Shown in pieces: positions 54,829 to 63,042 of a stretch of DNA of 64,000 nt. How positions within the stretch are numbered: position 1 is the stretch's first letter; each line of letters starts with the position of its first letter. Origin of the DNA: Phaeobacter sp. A36a-5a. GTDB taxonomy: Bacteria; Pseudomonadota; Alphaproteobacteria; Rhodobacterales; Rhodobacteraceae. The position numbers and the translations under genes are program-made. The stretch lies in contig NZ_JBBLYU010000002.1 of NCBI RefSeq assembly GCF_037911135.1, positions 496,001-560,000 on the forward strand, given 5' to 3'. The notes under the pieces are model-generated. The model did no database searches and was not told the origin of the DNA. It saw only the letters and a program-made list of their open reading frames with translations.

Positions 54829-55710
54829 TCACGGCAGAGCCGCCGCCAGATGCCGGGTCTTGTCCGGGTTGCGGGTGACATAGATGCGGGCAATCCGGCC
54901 GTCGCGAATATCCAGAGAGGTGGCTTGCAGGATGCCGTCCTCGGCCCGGGTCAGCATCGCAGGCAACCCGTTCAGCTGGCACAACCGCCATTGTTCGGGG
55001 GCTGTCTGATTGCTCTTGCGGGCAAGCCCCGCCAGCAGCCGCAGCACCTTGTCGCGCCCGTAGATCGGGTTGAGCGCCGCAGTCGCCTTGCCACCGCCAT
55101 CGGAAATCAGCTGCACATCTTCGGTCAGCAGCCTGGTCAGGGCGGCGGTGTCACCGGTCTTGGAGGCGCGAAAGAACGCCTCGGTCAGCGCGCGCCCTTC
55201 ATCCGGGTTGCCGGGGCGCTGGGGGCGCAGCGCCTGCACCTTGCGGCGGGCGCGGGTGGCGAGCTGGCGGCAGGCCTCGGGCGAGCGGTTCAGGGCGGCG
55301 GCCACATCCCCGTAAGAGCTGTCGAAGATATCATGCAGCAGAAAGGCCGCGCGTTCGAGCGGCGACAGCGCGTCCAGTGCCAGGAGCAGCGCAATCGAGA
55401 CGTCATGGTCCAGCTGCTCTGTGGCGTCATCGGTGAGCACCGGTTCCGGCAGCCATTCACCGGGGTAGGTCTCGCGCCGTTTGCGGGCCGATTTCAGTTG
55501 ATCAAGGCACAGCCGCGTGGTGATCCGCATCAGATAGCCGGTGGTATCCAGAATCTCGCCCTGGGGTGCGGATTGCCAGCGCAGATAGGCATCCTGCAAG
55601 ACGTCCTCGGCGTCCGTCACACTGCCGAGCATCCTGTAGGCGGCCGCAAACAATCGCGGCCGCGCGGTCAGGAACGCATCGGTTCCTGTGTCTTTCATCT
55701 GTGCAGTCAC
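54829..55710 (-). CDS. ECF sigma factor, group ECF41 (SigJ-like)
   Basis: A 293-residue extracytoplasmic-function sigma factor with a fused C-terminal regulatory domain. Region 2 is LFAAAYRMLGSVTDAEDVLQDAYLRW; region 4 is LSPLERAAFLLHDIFDSSYGDVAAALNRSPEACRQLATRAR. The SnoaL-like extension carries the ECF41 signature motifs DGGGK (about residue 209) and NPDK (about 284). No anti-sigma factor gene is adjacent, as expected for ECF41, where the extension itself modulates activity. It overlaps the AhpD-like gene by ATGA. Confidence 0.93.
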   Translation of the reverse strand: MTAQMKDTGTDAFLTARPRLFAAAYRMLGSVTDAEDVLQDAYLRWQSAPQGEILDTTGYLMRITTRLCLDQLKSARKRRETYPGEWLPEPVLTDDATEQLDHDVSIALLLALDALSPLERAAFLLHDIFDSSYGDVAAALNRSPEACRQLATRARRKVQALRPQRPGNPDEGRALTEAFFRASKTGDTAALTRLLTEDVQLISDGGGKATAALNPIYGRDKVLRLLAGLARKSNQTAPEQWRLCQLNGLPAMLTRAEDGILQATSLDIRDGRIARIYVTRNPDKTRHLAAALP

Positions 55711-56180
55711 GCGGCGTTGGCCCCTGTGGTCTGGTCCTCGCTCACAGGGTGGGCGCTGCGAAAGCCGATTGCAATGCGGTTCCAGCTGTTGATGGCGCCA
55801 ATCAGCAGCGTCAGCAGCACCTGTTCGCGCGGCTCAAACAGGTCTGCCATGGCGTCATAATCGGCATCCGGTGCGGCGGTGGCCTCCACCCGCGTTAGTG
55901 CCTCGCACCACGCCAGGGCGGCGCGTTCGCGGGGCGTGTAGAGCGGCGATTCACGCCAGGCGTTCAGCAGATGCATCCGATCCTCGCTCTCACCGTGGGC
56001 GCGCATCTCATGGGTGTGCATGTGGATGCAGAAGGCGCAGCCGTTGATCTGCGAGGCGCGCAGCTTCACCAGCTCCACCACGCTGTATTCCAGCGTGCTG
56101 TTCTTGAACAGATTCTCCTGCTCCAGCATCGGTTTGAAGAGATCACCGGCGACGGAGAAATAATCGAGACGTTGGGTCAT
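55707..56180 (-). CDS. AhpD/carboxymuconolactone decarboxylase-like partner of ECF41
   Basis: A 157-residue AhpD-fold protein with the redox motif CAFCIHMHTHEMR (CxxC with His). Genes of the carboxymuconolactone decarboxylase/oxidoreductase/epimerase type are the standard neighbours and targets of ECF41 sigma factors. It is the first gene of the operon, directly behind an ECF41-type promoter, with AAAGGA before the ATG. It probably acts on organic peroxides or related thiol chemistry; substrate unknown. Confidence 0.92.
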   Translation of the reverse strand: MTQRLDYFSVAGDLFKPMLEQENLFKNSTLEYSVVELVKLRASQINGCAFCIHMHTHEMRAHGESEDRMHLLNAWRESPLYTPRERAALAWCEALTRVEATAAPDADYDAMADLFEPREQVLLTLLIGAINSWNRIAIGFRSAHPVSEDQTTGANAA

Positions 56181-56213
56181 GGGTTTGGTCCTTTCTGATG
56201 GGTTCAGAAACAG

Positions 56214-56240
56214 GACGAGGCAGCGGGCGGGTTTGTGACA
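56214..56240 (-). promoter_or_regulatory. ECF41-type promoter
   Basis: On the minus strand, TGTCACA (-35), exactly 16 bases, then CGTC (-10), reproduces the motif described for ECF41 sigma factors. The start of transcription would be about 27 bases before the AhpD-like ATG. This implies that the sigma factor transcribes its own operon. Confidence 0.85.
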
Positions 56241-56275
56241 TGACCGGCGCGATTTTTTGAAAAAGGATGCGCATT

Positions 56276-56306
56276 CAATGAAAAAAGGGCGCCTCTGGGG
56301 CGCCCT
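56276..56306 (-). terminator. Terminator of the soe operon
   Basis: On the minus strand, GGGCGCC, loop, GGCGCCC, then TTTTTTCATT, 22 bases past the soeC stop. It insulates the downstream ECF41 operon. Confidence 0.92.
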
Positions 56307-56327
56307 GATCGTGGTCTTTGGTGGTGA

Positions 56328-57215
56328 TCAGCGTTTGCCGTAATAAAGCCCGACCACATGTTCGGCCTGGGCAAAGAACAGCCAGCGCGACACGGCAATA
56401 CCGGCGATATGCAGCAGCACGGCGACGCCTGCGAGCAGGTGTTTGAGCATCAGACCCTCAACTGGCAGGATCAGGCAGATCAAGGGCAGCGCAAAGCCAA
56501 GGGCAAAGGCAATGACCCGCAGTTTCTGCGCGTGTTTGCGCCCGACAACATGCACGAATTCGCGCAGCAGATAATTGGAGCCGGTATGGGGCGGCTCAAA
56601 CGCGCGCACGGTGCCGCGATCGCCAAGGCCGGTGGCGGTGCCCATATTGGTGCCAGAGGTAGCAAAGGCCTGATCGCCCTTGGCCCAATAGGCCAGCTGC
56701 ACCGAGCCTGCGATGGCCAGAAGCCAGGGCGCCAGCGCTTCCGCTCCAGCCAGCAGCGATCCGCCCGCAAGGCTGAAGGACAGGAACATCACCGGCGTCA
56801 GGGACATGTTCCAGCGCGGGATGGTCTTCAGCTGGGTGTAGATCATCGAGGTGGTAAAGACCGTTGCCAGCGACAGCGCCGCACCGAGCCAGCCAAGCGC
56901 CCACCAATGGGTGTCCAGAAACACCGCGCCAAAGGCAAAAAGCCCCATCACGATGAGGGCTGCAACCGCGCAGATGCCCTCACGGCTGAGCCAGCTGGTT
57001 TTCCACTGGGTGAAGGCGCGCCAGGCCCGTTCCGGTCGGCCGAGGTGAAACGTCGAAGCCAGAAGCCCGCCCACCGCAAAGCCAAAGGCGATGGCATAGA
57101 ACACAAAGGCAACCCAGCCGGTGACCTCGGGCTTGCCGAGGCCAAGGAAGGTCAAAAGCCCAAAGCCCAGACCGGAGAGAGTGGTGAAGATGATAACGGA
57201 TGGTGCCGGATGCAT
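56328..57215 (-). CDS. soeC: Membrane anchor of sulfite dehydrogenase (DmsC/NrfD type)
   Basis: A 295-residue integral membrane protein with eight or nine helices of the DmsC family (TTLSGLGFGLLTFLGLG, FHLGRPERAWRAF, WKTSWLSREGI). It would anchor the catalytic SoeA-SoeB dimer to the inner membrane and pass electrons to quinone. Its start overlaps the soeB stop (TGATG). The name rests on the SoeA assignment; a DMSO-reductase anchor would look similar. Confidence 0.82.
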   Translation of the reverse strand: MHPAPSVIIFTTLSGLGFGLLTFLGLGKPEVTGWVAFVFYAIAFGFAVGGLLASTFHLGRPERAWRAFTQWKTSWLSREGICAVAALIVMGLFAFGAVFLDTHWWALGWLGAALSLATVFTTSMIYTQLKTIPRWNMSLTPVMFLSFSLAGGSLLAGAEALAPWLLAIAGSVQLAYWAKGDQAFATSGTNMGTATGLGDRGTVRAFEPPHTGSNYLLREFVHVVGRKHAQKLRVIAFALGFALPLICLILPVEGLMLKHLLAGVAVLLHIAGIAVSRWLFFAQAEHVVGLYYGKR

Positions 57216-57991
57216 CAGCTCGCCCCCCCTGTGGTCTGTCCCGGAAGCTTATCAAGCGCCTTGTCCAGCCAGCCAAGGAAGCCTTTGGGATCTTCGGCGA
57301 CGGGGGCCAGCAGCGGGGCGAGGATGTCGATCTGATCCTCGATCTGGTCCTTGGGGCGGGGCGGCAGGTATTTGTTCACCGGTTTGGTGCCCATTTCCGG
57401 CATCAGATCCATGCCGCCGCGCGCGGCCACCAGTTTGGAGACATCGCTGTCAGGATCCCCCAGATCGCCAAAATGGCGCGCGCCTGCCGGGCAGGTGCGC
57501 ACGCAGGAGGGCACACGGTCCACCTCCGGCAGGTTCTCATTGTAGATCCGGTCGACGCAGAGGGTGCATTTCTTCATCACCCCTTCGGCCAGATCCAACT
57601 CGCGCGCGCCATAGGGGCAGGACCAGGCACATAGGCCACAGCCGATGCAATTGTCCTCGTTCACCAGCACGATACCGTCTTCCACCCGCTTGTAGCTGGC
57701 GCCGGTGGGGCAGACGGTGACGCAGGGGGCGTCCTCGCAGTGCAGGCAGGATTTCGGGAAATGCACCAGCTGGGCGTGACCTTCGGGCGGCTGCACCTCA
57801 TAGGAATGCACACGGTTGAGGAAGGTGCCGGATGGATCAGCGCCATAGGCGTTCTGATCGCTGAGCGGCGCGCCATAGTTTTCGGTGTTCCAGCCCTTGC
57901 AGGAGATCACACAGGCATGGCAGCCGACGCAGGTATCAAGGTCAATGACCAGACCCATCTTGCGGTCGGTCCTGGTGGGAAGCTCGGTCAT
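57215..57991 (-). CDS. soeB: Iron-sulfur subunit of sulfite dehydrogenase
   Basis: A 258-residue ferredoxin-like electron-transfer subunit with Cys motifs for four 4Fe-4S clusters: CVGCHACVISC (I), CLHCEDAPCVTVC (III), CIGCGLCAWSC (II) and the CTLC/CVRTC set (IV). It has no signal peptide, which suits a cytoplasmic-facing enzyme. GAGGG lies 7 bases before the ATG. It follows soeA by 79 bases, a gap that contains a 22-base palindrome. Confidence 0.87.
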   Translation of the reverse strand: MTELPTRTDRKMGLVIDLDTCVGCHACVISCKGWNTENYGAPLSDQNAYGADPSGTFLNRVHSYEVQPPEGHAQLVHFPKSCLHCEDAPCVTVCPTGASYKRVEDGIVLVNEDNCIGCGLCAWSCPYGARELDLAEGVMKKCTLCVDRIYNENLPEVDRVPSCVRTCPAGARHFGDLGDPDSDVSKLVAARGGMDLMPEMGTKPVNKYLPPRPKDQIEDQIDILAPLLAPVAEDPKGFLGWLDKALDKLPGQTTGGAS

Positions 57992-58042
57992 TGCATACCC
58001 TCAGTACAAGTTGCGGAACCAAGAAGACGGGTATTTTCTTGG

Positions 58043-58064
58043 CAATTTTCTTCGAAGAAAATTG
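58043..58064. repeat. Perfect 22-base palindrome inside the soe operon
   Basis: CAATTTTCTTC followed immediately by its exact inverse complement, in the soeA-soeB gap. In RNA it would fold back with no loop beyond the central CG-containing bases. It is AT-rich, unlike its surroundings. Confidence 0.9.
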
Positions 58065-58070
58065 GGTCGA

Positions 58071-60911
58071 TCATTTGCCCACCTTCCATGTGAGGTCTTT
58101 GGGGCCGGTGCCCACCGGCGAGGCCTGCGCCGGGATGGCGGGTTGGCTTTCGCTCAGATCGTCCGGCGCGGCGGCTTTCTCGATCTTCACCTTGAGGTCG
58201 AACCATGCGGCCTGACCGGTGATCGGGTCGGAGTTGGCCCAGCGGAGGCCGTCGCCCTTGGGCGGCAGCAGCTCGTGAATCAGATGGTTCAGCAGGAAGC
58301 CCTTGGTCGCTTCTGGGGCGTTTTCCTCCAGTGCCCAGGCGCCCTTGCGCTTGCCGATGGCGTTCCAGGTCCAGACGGTGTTTTCATTGAGCGCGGCCAT
58401 CTCCATCACCGGAACGGTGATTTCGCCATGGGGGGAGGTGACCTTGGCCCAGTCGCCATCGCTGAGATTGTTTTGCCGCATCAGTTTGGTCGGCACATAA
58501 AGCGGGTTGCGCCCGTGGATCTGGCGCAGCCAGGCGTTTTGGGTGCCCCAGGAGTGATACATCGCCATAGGGCGCTGGGTGAGCGCATTGACGGTGTAGC
58601 CCTCGTTGCCCTGCTGGTCGGTTTCGTACCAGATCGGCAGCGGGTCCATGGTCTGGCGAATACGGTCGCGCAGATGCTCGGGCGGTTGGCGTTCGCCGTG
58701 ACCTTCGGCGGCCAGCTGGAATTTGCGCAGCGGTTCGACATAGAGCTGGAATAGATAGGGCTGTGGGCTGTCGAACAGGCCGAGCTTCACCGCCCAGTCC
58801 TGATAGGCCATGTTCCAGGGTTTGAAATAGCTGGCCTCCGCCGGGATATGTTCGACAAAGAAACCGCCGTTTTCGATGTATTTGTTCAGCTGTTCGGGAT
58901 TCACCTCGCCCCGGCCAACCTTGTCGCCATTTTCACCACGAAACCCAGCCAGCGGGCCGATGCCTGGCTTGCGTTCATGGTTCACGATATAGTCGGCATA
59001 GTCCTGCCATTTGGCGGTGCCGTCTTCATGGGTGAAGCCGGGCAGCTTCATCTTATTGGCAAGCTGCACCAGCACGGTCTGGAAACCCCGCACATCGCGG
59101 TCTGGTTCGACCACAGGCCAGCGGATCGCATCGGCTGCGCCATCGGCTTCGCAGATGGGACGGTCCAGCAGTGAGATGCAGTCGTGGCGTTCCAGATAGG
59201 TGGTGTCGGGCAGGATCAGATCGGCATAGGCCACCATCTCCGAGGAATAGGCGTCCGAATAGATGATCCGGGGGATCACATAGTCGCCGTTGTCATCGGT
59301 GTCGGTCAGCATCTCCATCACGCCGCGCGTGTTCATCGAGGAGTTCCACGACATATTCGCCATATACATGAACAGCGTATCGATCTTGTAGGGATCGCCG
59401 GCATGGGCGTTGGAGATCACCATATGCATCAGCCCGTGGCTGGACATCGGGTTTTCCCAGGTGAAGGCCTTGTCGATGCGGGCCGGACTGCCGTCGGTTT
59501 TCAGCGCCAGATGTTCCGGTCCGTGGACAAAGCCCAAATGCGGGCCATCCAGCGGTTTGTTCGGGGTGACGCGGCAATGGGGCGCGGGATGCGCCTCTAC
59601 CGGTTTGGGATAGGGCGGTTTGAAGCGGAAACCGCCGGGGGCCTCGACCGTGCCCAGCAGGATCTGCAACACATGCAGGGCACGGCAGGTTTGAAACCCG
59701 TTAGCATGGGCGGACACGCCGCGCATGGAGTGCATGGCGACGGGGCGGCCCTTCATCGTTTTATGGGTTTCGCCACGGAAATCGGTCCATTCCTGATCCA
59801 GCTCAAACGCCTCATCAAAGGCGACGCGGGCCAGCTCGGATGCGATTGCGCGGATGCGTTTGGCGGGGATGCCGCAGCGGTCGGCCACGGCTTCTGGGGC
59901 GTAGTCGTCGCTGAGATAGCGCTGGGCCATTAGCTGGAACACGGAGACATGGGTGATGCCATCCAGCTCAAATGAGCCGCCCAGGTCGGGACGTACGCCG
60001 CGCATGTCAAAGGGGGCGAGCTTGCCTGTGGTACGGTTGATCACAAGTGGTGCGCCGTGGTCATCACGCAGGAATAAGCCATAGTCGGGGCTCTTGGGGT
60101 CCTGATTCACCAGAACCGGCGCATTGGTGAACTGGCCGAGGTAGTCTAGGTCGATCTTGCCGGCCTTCATCAGCACATGCACCAGCGCCAGGATAAACAG
60201 CCCGTCGGTGCCCGGCGTGATGCCGACCCAATCGTCAGCCACCGCATTATAGCCAGAGCGGATCGGGTTTACGCCGATGACCCGCGCGCCACGCGCTTTG
60301 ATCTTGCCGATGCCCATCTTGATGGGGTTGCTGTCGTGATCCTCGGCGACGCCGAACAGCAGGAACAGCTTGGTATGGTCCCAGTCGGGCTGGCCGAATT
60401 CCCAGAACGCGCCGCCCATGGTGTAGATGCCGGCGGTGGCCATATTGACCGAGCAGAAACCGCCATGGGCTGCATAGTTGCAGGTGCCGAAGTTCTGCGC
60501 CCAAAAGCTGGTGAAGCTCTGGGACTGGTCGCGGCCGGTGAAAAACGCCAGCTTTTCGGGGTTATCCTCGCGGATCGGTTCCAGCCAGCCCGCAGCGATG
60601 TCCAGCGCCTCGTCCCAGGAGATTTCCTCGAACTTGCCGGAGCCGCGCGGGCCGACGCGTTTCATTGGCGCACGCAGACGCGAGGGCGCGTTGTGCTGCA
60701 TGATGCCGGCGGAGCCTTTGGCGCAGAGCACGCCCTTGTTCACCGGGTGATCGCGGTTGCCTTCGATATAGGCGACTTTCTTCTGGCCGTCCTCGCCGGT
60801 TTTCATGTGGACGTTGATGCCGCAGCGGCAGGCGCACATGTAGCAGGTGGTCTGGCGGATCTCGTCCGACACGGGCGGCGAGGTGTCTAGCTGGGGCTGG
60901 GTATGTGCCAT
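58071..60911 (-). CDS. soeA: Molybdopterin subunit of sulfite dehydrogenase (quinone)
   Basis: A 946-residue member of the DMSO-reductase molybdoenzyme family. The N-terminal 4Fe-4S motif is complete (C23, C26, C30, C63; TTCYMCACRCG), followed by the bis-MGD fold and a C-terminal dinucleotide-binding domain with APxA-type segments. There is no twin-arginine signal, so the enzyme works in the cytoplasm, as described for SoeABC and unlike periplasmic DmsA. Size, subunit order A-B-C and the adjacent citrate synthase, pta and ackA genes fit sulfite oxidation. Thiosulfate or polysulfide specificity cannot be formally excluded. Confidence 0.85.
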   Translation of the reverse strand: MAHTQPQLDTSPPVSDEIRQTTCYMCACRCGINVHMKTGEDGQKKVAYIEGNRDHPVNKGVLCAKGSAGIMQHNAPSRLRAPMKRVGPRGSGKFEEISWDEALDIAAGWLEPIREDNPEKLAFFTGRDQSQSFTSFWAQNFGTCNYAAHGGFCSVNMATAGIYTMGGAFWEFGQPDWDHTKLFLLFGVAEDHDSNPIKMGIGKIKARGARVIGVNPIRSGYNAVADDWVGITPGTDGLFILALVHVLMKAGKIDLDYLGQFTNAPVLVNQDPKSPDYGLFLRDDHGAPLVINRTTGKLAPFDMRGVRPDLGGSFELDGITHVSVFQLMAQRYLSDDYAPEAVADRCGIPAKRIRAIASELARVAFDEAFELDQEWTDFRGETHKTMKGRPVAMHSMRGVSAHANGFQTCRALHVLQILLGTVEAPGGFRFKPPYPKPVEAHPAPHCRVTPNKPLDGPHLGFVHGPEHLALKTDGSPARIDKAFTWENPMSSHGLMHMVISNAHAGDPYKIDTLFMYMANMSWNSSMNTRGVMEMLTDTDDNGDYVIPRIIYSDAYSSEMVAYADLILPDTTYLERHDCISLLDRPICEADGAADAIRWPVVEPDRDVRGFQTVLVQLANKMKLPGFTHEDGTAKWQDYADYIVNHERKPGIGPLAGFRGENGDKVGRGEVNPEQLNKYIENGGFFVEHIPAEASYFKPWNMAYQDWAVKLGLFDSPQPYLFQLYVEPLRKFQLAAEGHGERQPPEHLRDRIRQTMDPLPIWYETDQQGNEGYTVNALTQRPMAMYHSWGTQNAWLRQIHGRNPLYVPTKLMRQNNLSDGDWAKVTSPHGEITVPVMEMAALNENTVWTWNAIGKRKGAWALEENAPEATKGFLLNHLIHELLPPKGDGLRWANSDPITGQAAWFDLKVKIEKAAAPDDLSESQPAIPAQASPVGTGPKDLTWKVGK

Positions 60912-60987
60912 GGTGTCCCTGTTTGATGATGCGCCGGGCCTGCATGGGCCGGGCGGCGTTATGTGATATGGCGCGGAGTGTCGCGGA

Positions 60988-62121
60988 TCAGCGCGTATTT
61001 ATCGGAATATAGGCGCGGGGTTCCGGCCCGTTGTAAAGGGTCAGCGGGCGGATCAGGATATTGCCGCGCTGCTGTTCGATGCACTGGATGATCCAGCCGG
61101 GCATCCGCCCGATGGCAAAGATCGGCACGTAGAGATCCATCGCGATACCATGCAATTGGTAGATCACGCCGGAGTAGAAATCGACATTCACGTTGAGACC
61201 ATGGCGCGCGTAGGGCTGCATCGTCTCGACCACGGCTTGCAGGATTTCATACCATTCCGGCGCGCCCATTTCCGCACCCAGCTGGCGCACGCCGTCGCGC
61301 ATGTGCCGCGCGCGGGGGTCTTCCTTGCGGTAGACGCGGTGGCCAAATCCGGTGACGGCCTCCTTGGCGGCGCGTTTGGCCTTCACGTAGGCGGCGGCTT
61401 TGTCGGGGGTGCCGATCTCATGCACCATCTTCATCACGTCTTCGGCAGCGCCGCCATGGGCCGGACCTGCAAGGGTAGAGAGCGCGGTGACAATGCCGCC
61501 GTGCAGATTGGTTTCGGTCCCGATGGTGACGCGCGCGGCAAAGCTGGAGGCATTGGCGCCATGTTCGGCGTGCAGGATGAAATCCACATCCGCCAGCCGG
61601 GTGGCCTCGGCTGTGGGTTTTTCACCCTTCAGCATCCACAGCCAGTTGCCCGCATGGCTGAGATCCATGTCGGGCGCGACCACTTCGCGGTTATTTCGGA
61701 TCGCGTCATGGGCGGCGATGATGATCGGCACCTGCGAAATCAGCCGGATGCCGTTTGCAACGAAGGCGTCTTCGCCCACCTGCTGGCTGTCTGGTTCGAG
61801 CGCGGCGAGGGCGGAGACGGCAGTGCGCAGCACGTCCATCGGATGGCCATCCTTGGTGGCGCGGATGATATCGAGCACCGCCGACGGCAGCACCCGCGCG
61901 GATTTCAGCGCGGCGTCAAAACCGGCCAGTTCCTCGGCAGTGGGCAGCTCGCCGTGGATCAGCAGGTAGCAGACTTCCTCGAAGGTGGAGTGGGTGGCGA
62001 GATCGTGAATCGAATAGCCGCGATAGCTCAGCTCGCCCTTGGCGCCATCAATGTCGGAGACCCCGGAGCGTTCGAAGTAGATCCCCTTCAGGCCCCGGTT
62101 GATCTTGACGTCATCGCTCAT
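60988..62121 (-). CDS. Citrate synthase (short, methylcitrate-synthase-like type)
   Basis: Condenses acetyl-CoA and oxaloacetate. At 377 residues it lacks the N-terminal extension of the Gram-negative GltA and is closer to PrpC/CitA-type enzymes. Active-site segments are HAEHGANASS, GFGHRVYRKEDPRARHM and VDFYSGVIYQLHG (His, His, Asp). AAAGGAG precedes ATG 62121; an in-frame extension to 62373 lies in the divergent pta gene and is rejected. It lies 76 bases upstream of soeA in the same orientation. A 2-methylcitrate synthase role is an alternative, but no prp genes are nearby. Confidence 0.88.
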   Translation of the reverse strand: MSDDVKINRGLKGIYFERSGVSDIDGAKGELSYRGYSIHDLATHSTFEEVCYLLIHGELPTAEELAGFDAALKSARVLPSAVLDIIRATKDGHPMDVLRTAVSALAALEPDSQQVGEDAFVANGIRLISQVPIIIAAHDAIRNNREVVAPDMDLSHAGNWLWMLKGEKPTAEATRLADVDFILHAEHGANASSFAARVTIGTETNLHGGIVTALSTLAGPAHGGAAEDVMKMVHEIGTPDKAAAYVKAKRAAKEAVTGFGHRVYRKEDPRARHMRDGVRQLGAEMGAPEWYEILQAVVETMQPYARHGLNVNVDFYSGVIYQLHGIAMDLYVPIFAIGRMPGWIIQCIEQQRGNILIRPLTLYNGPEPRAYIPINTR

Positions 62122-62153
62122 TGCTGGCTCCTTTCCCCGCAAGGGAGATAAAA

Positions 62154-63005
62154 ATGACTGTACTTGAAAAGGCATATGCGCACGCCCGCAACCGCAAGGC
62201 GCGGGTGGTGTTCCCCGAAATGGACGATCCCAGAGTGGCGGCCGCCGTCGACCAGCTGACCCGCGAGGGGCTGGTGGAGGCGGTGCCTTTGGCGCCGCTG
62301 TCTGACGCGCATGTGGAGGTGCTGGTGGCCGCGCGCGGCATGAAAGAGGGGATTGCCAAGCGGATGCTCGCAAAACCCTTGTACCGTGCGGCCGCGATGG
62401 TTTCTGCGGGCGAAGCGGATGCGATGGTGGCGGGTGCGGATGTGCCCACGCGCCGGGTGATCGAGGCGGCGAGCATCGGCATCGGGCTGGATGCAGGGGT
62501 CAGCACCGCCTCGTCGTTTTTCCTGATGATCTTTCCCGATGGGCGCGAATTGGTGTTTGCCGACTGTGCCGTCAACGTGGCGCCGGATGCCGCGCAACTG
62601 GCTGATATTGCACGGGCTTCTGCGCGCTCTGCCGAGGCGCTCTTGGGGGCTGCGCGGGTTGCGATGCTGTCGTTTTCCACCGGCACCTCAGGCGATGGCG
62701 ACAGTGTGGCGCTGGTGCGCGCGGCGGCAGAGGCCAGCGGGTTTGCAGGTCCGGTGCAGACGGATGCGGCGCTCAATCCTGCGATTGCCGAGAAGAAGGG
62801 CATCGCCCCGGTTAAGGCCAATGTGCTGATCTTCCCGACGCTGGATGCGGGCAACATCGGATACAAACTCTGCCAGGAATTGGGCGGCGCGCAGGCGCTG
62901 GGGCCGTTCTTGCAGGGCTTTGCCAAGCCGGTCTGCGATCTGAGCCGGGGCGCCTCGGTCGAGGATATCGTGGCGGCGACCGTTCTGACGGTGGCGCAGA
63001 TCTGA
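62154..63005 (+). CDS. pta: Phosphate acetyltransferase (short form)
   Basis: Interconverts acetyl phosphate and acetyl-CoA. The 283-residue protein consists only of the PTA_PTB catalytic domain (RKARVVFPEMDDPRV, ADAMVAGADVPTRRVIEAA, MLSFSTGTSGDGDSV, PTLDAGNIGYKL), lacking the N-terminal DRTGG/regulatory part of E. coli Pta. Short Pta of this kind accompanies xsc in sulfonate-degrading bacteria. AAGGGAG precedes the ATG. Its start is only 32 bases from the citrate synthase start on the opposite strand. Confidence 0.92.
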   Translation: MTVLEKAYAHARNRKARVVFPEMDDPRVAAAVDQLTREGLVEAVPLAPLSDAHVEVLVAARGMKEGIAKRMLAKPLYRAAAMVSAGEADAMVAGADVPTRRVIEAASIGIGLDAGVSTASSFFLMIFPDGRELVFADCAVNVAPDAAQLADIARASARSAEALLGAARVAMLSFSTGTSGDGDSVALVRAAAEASGFAGPVQTDAALNPAIAEKKGIAPVKANVLIFPTLDAGNIGYKLCQELGGAQALGPFLQGFAKPVCDLSRGASVEDIVAATVLTVAQI

Positions 63006-63042
63006 TCCGGCGCGTGAGATGGCAGGAGGGCGGGGGCGGCGA

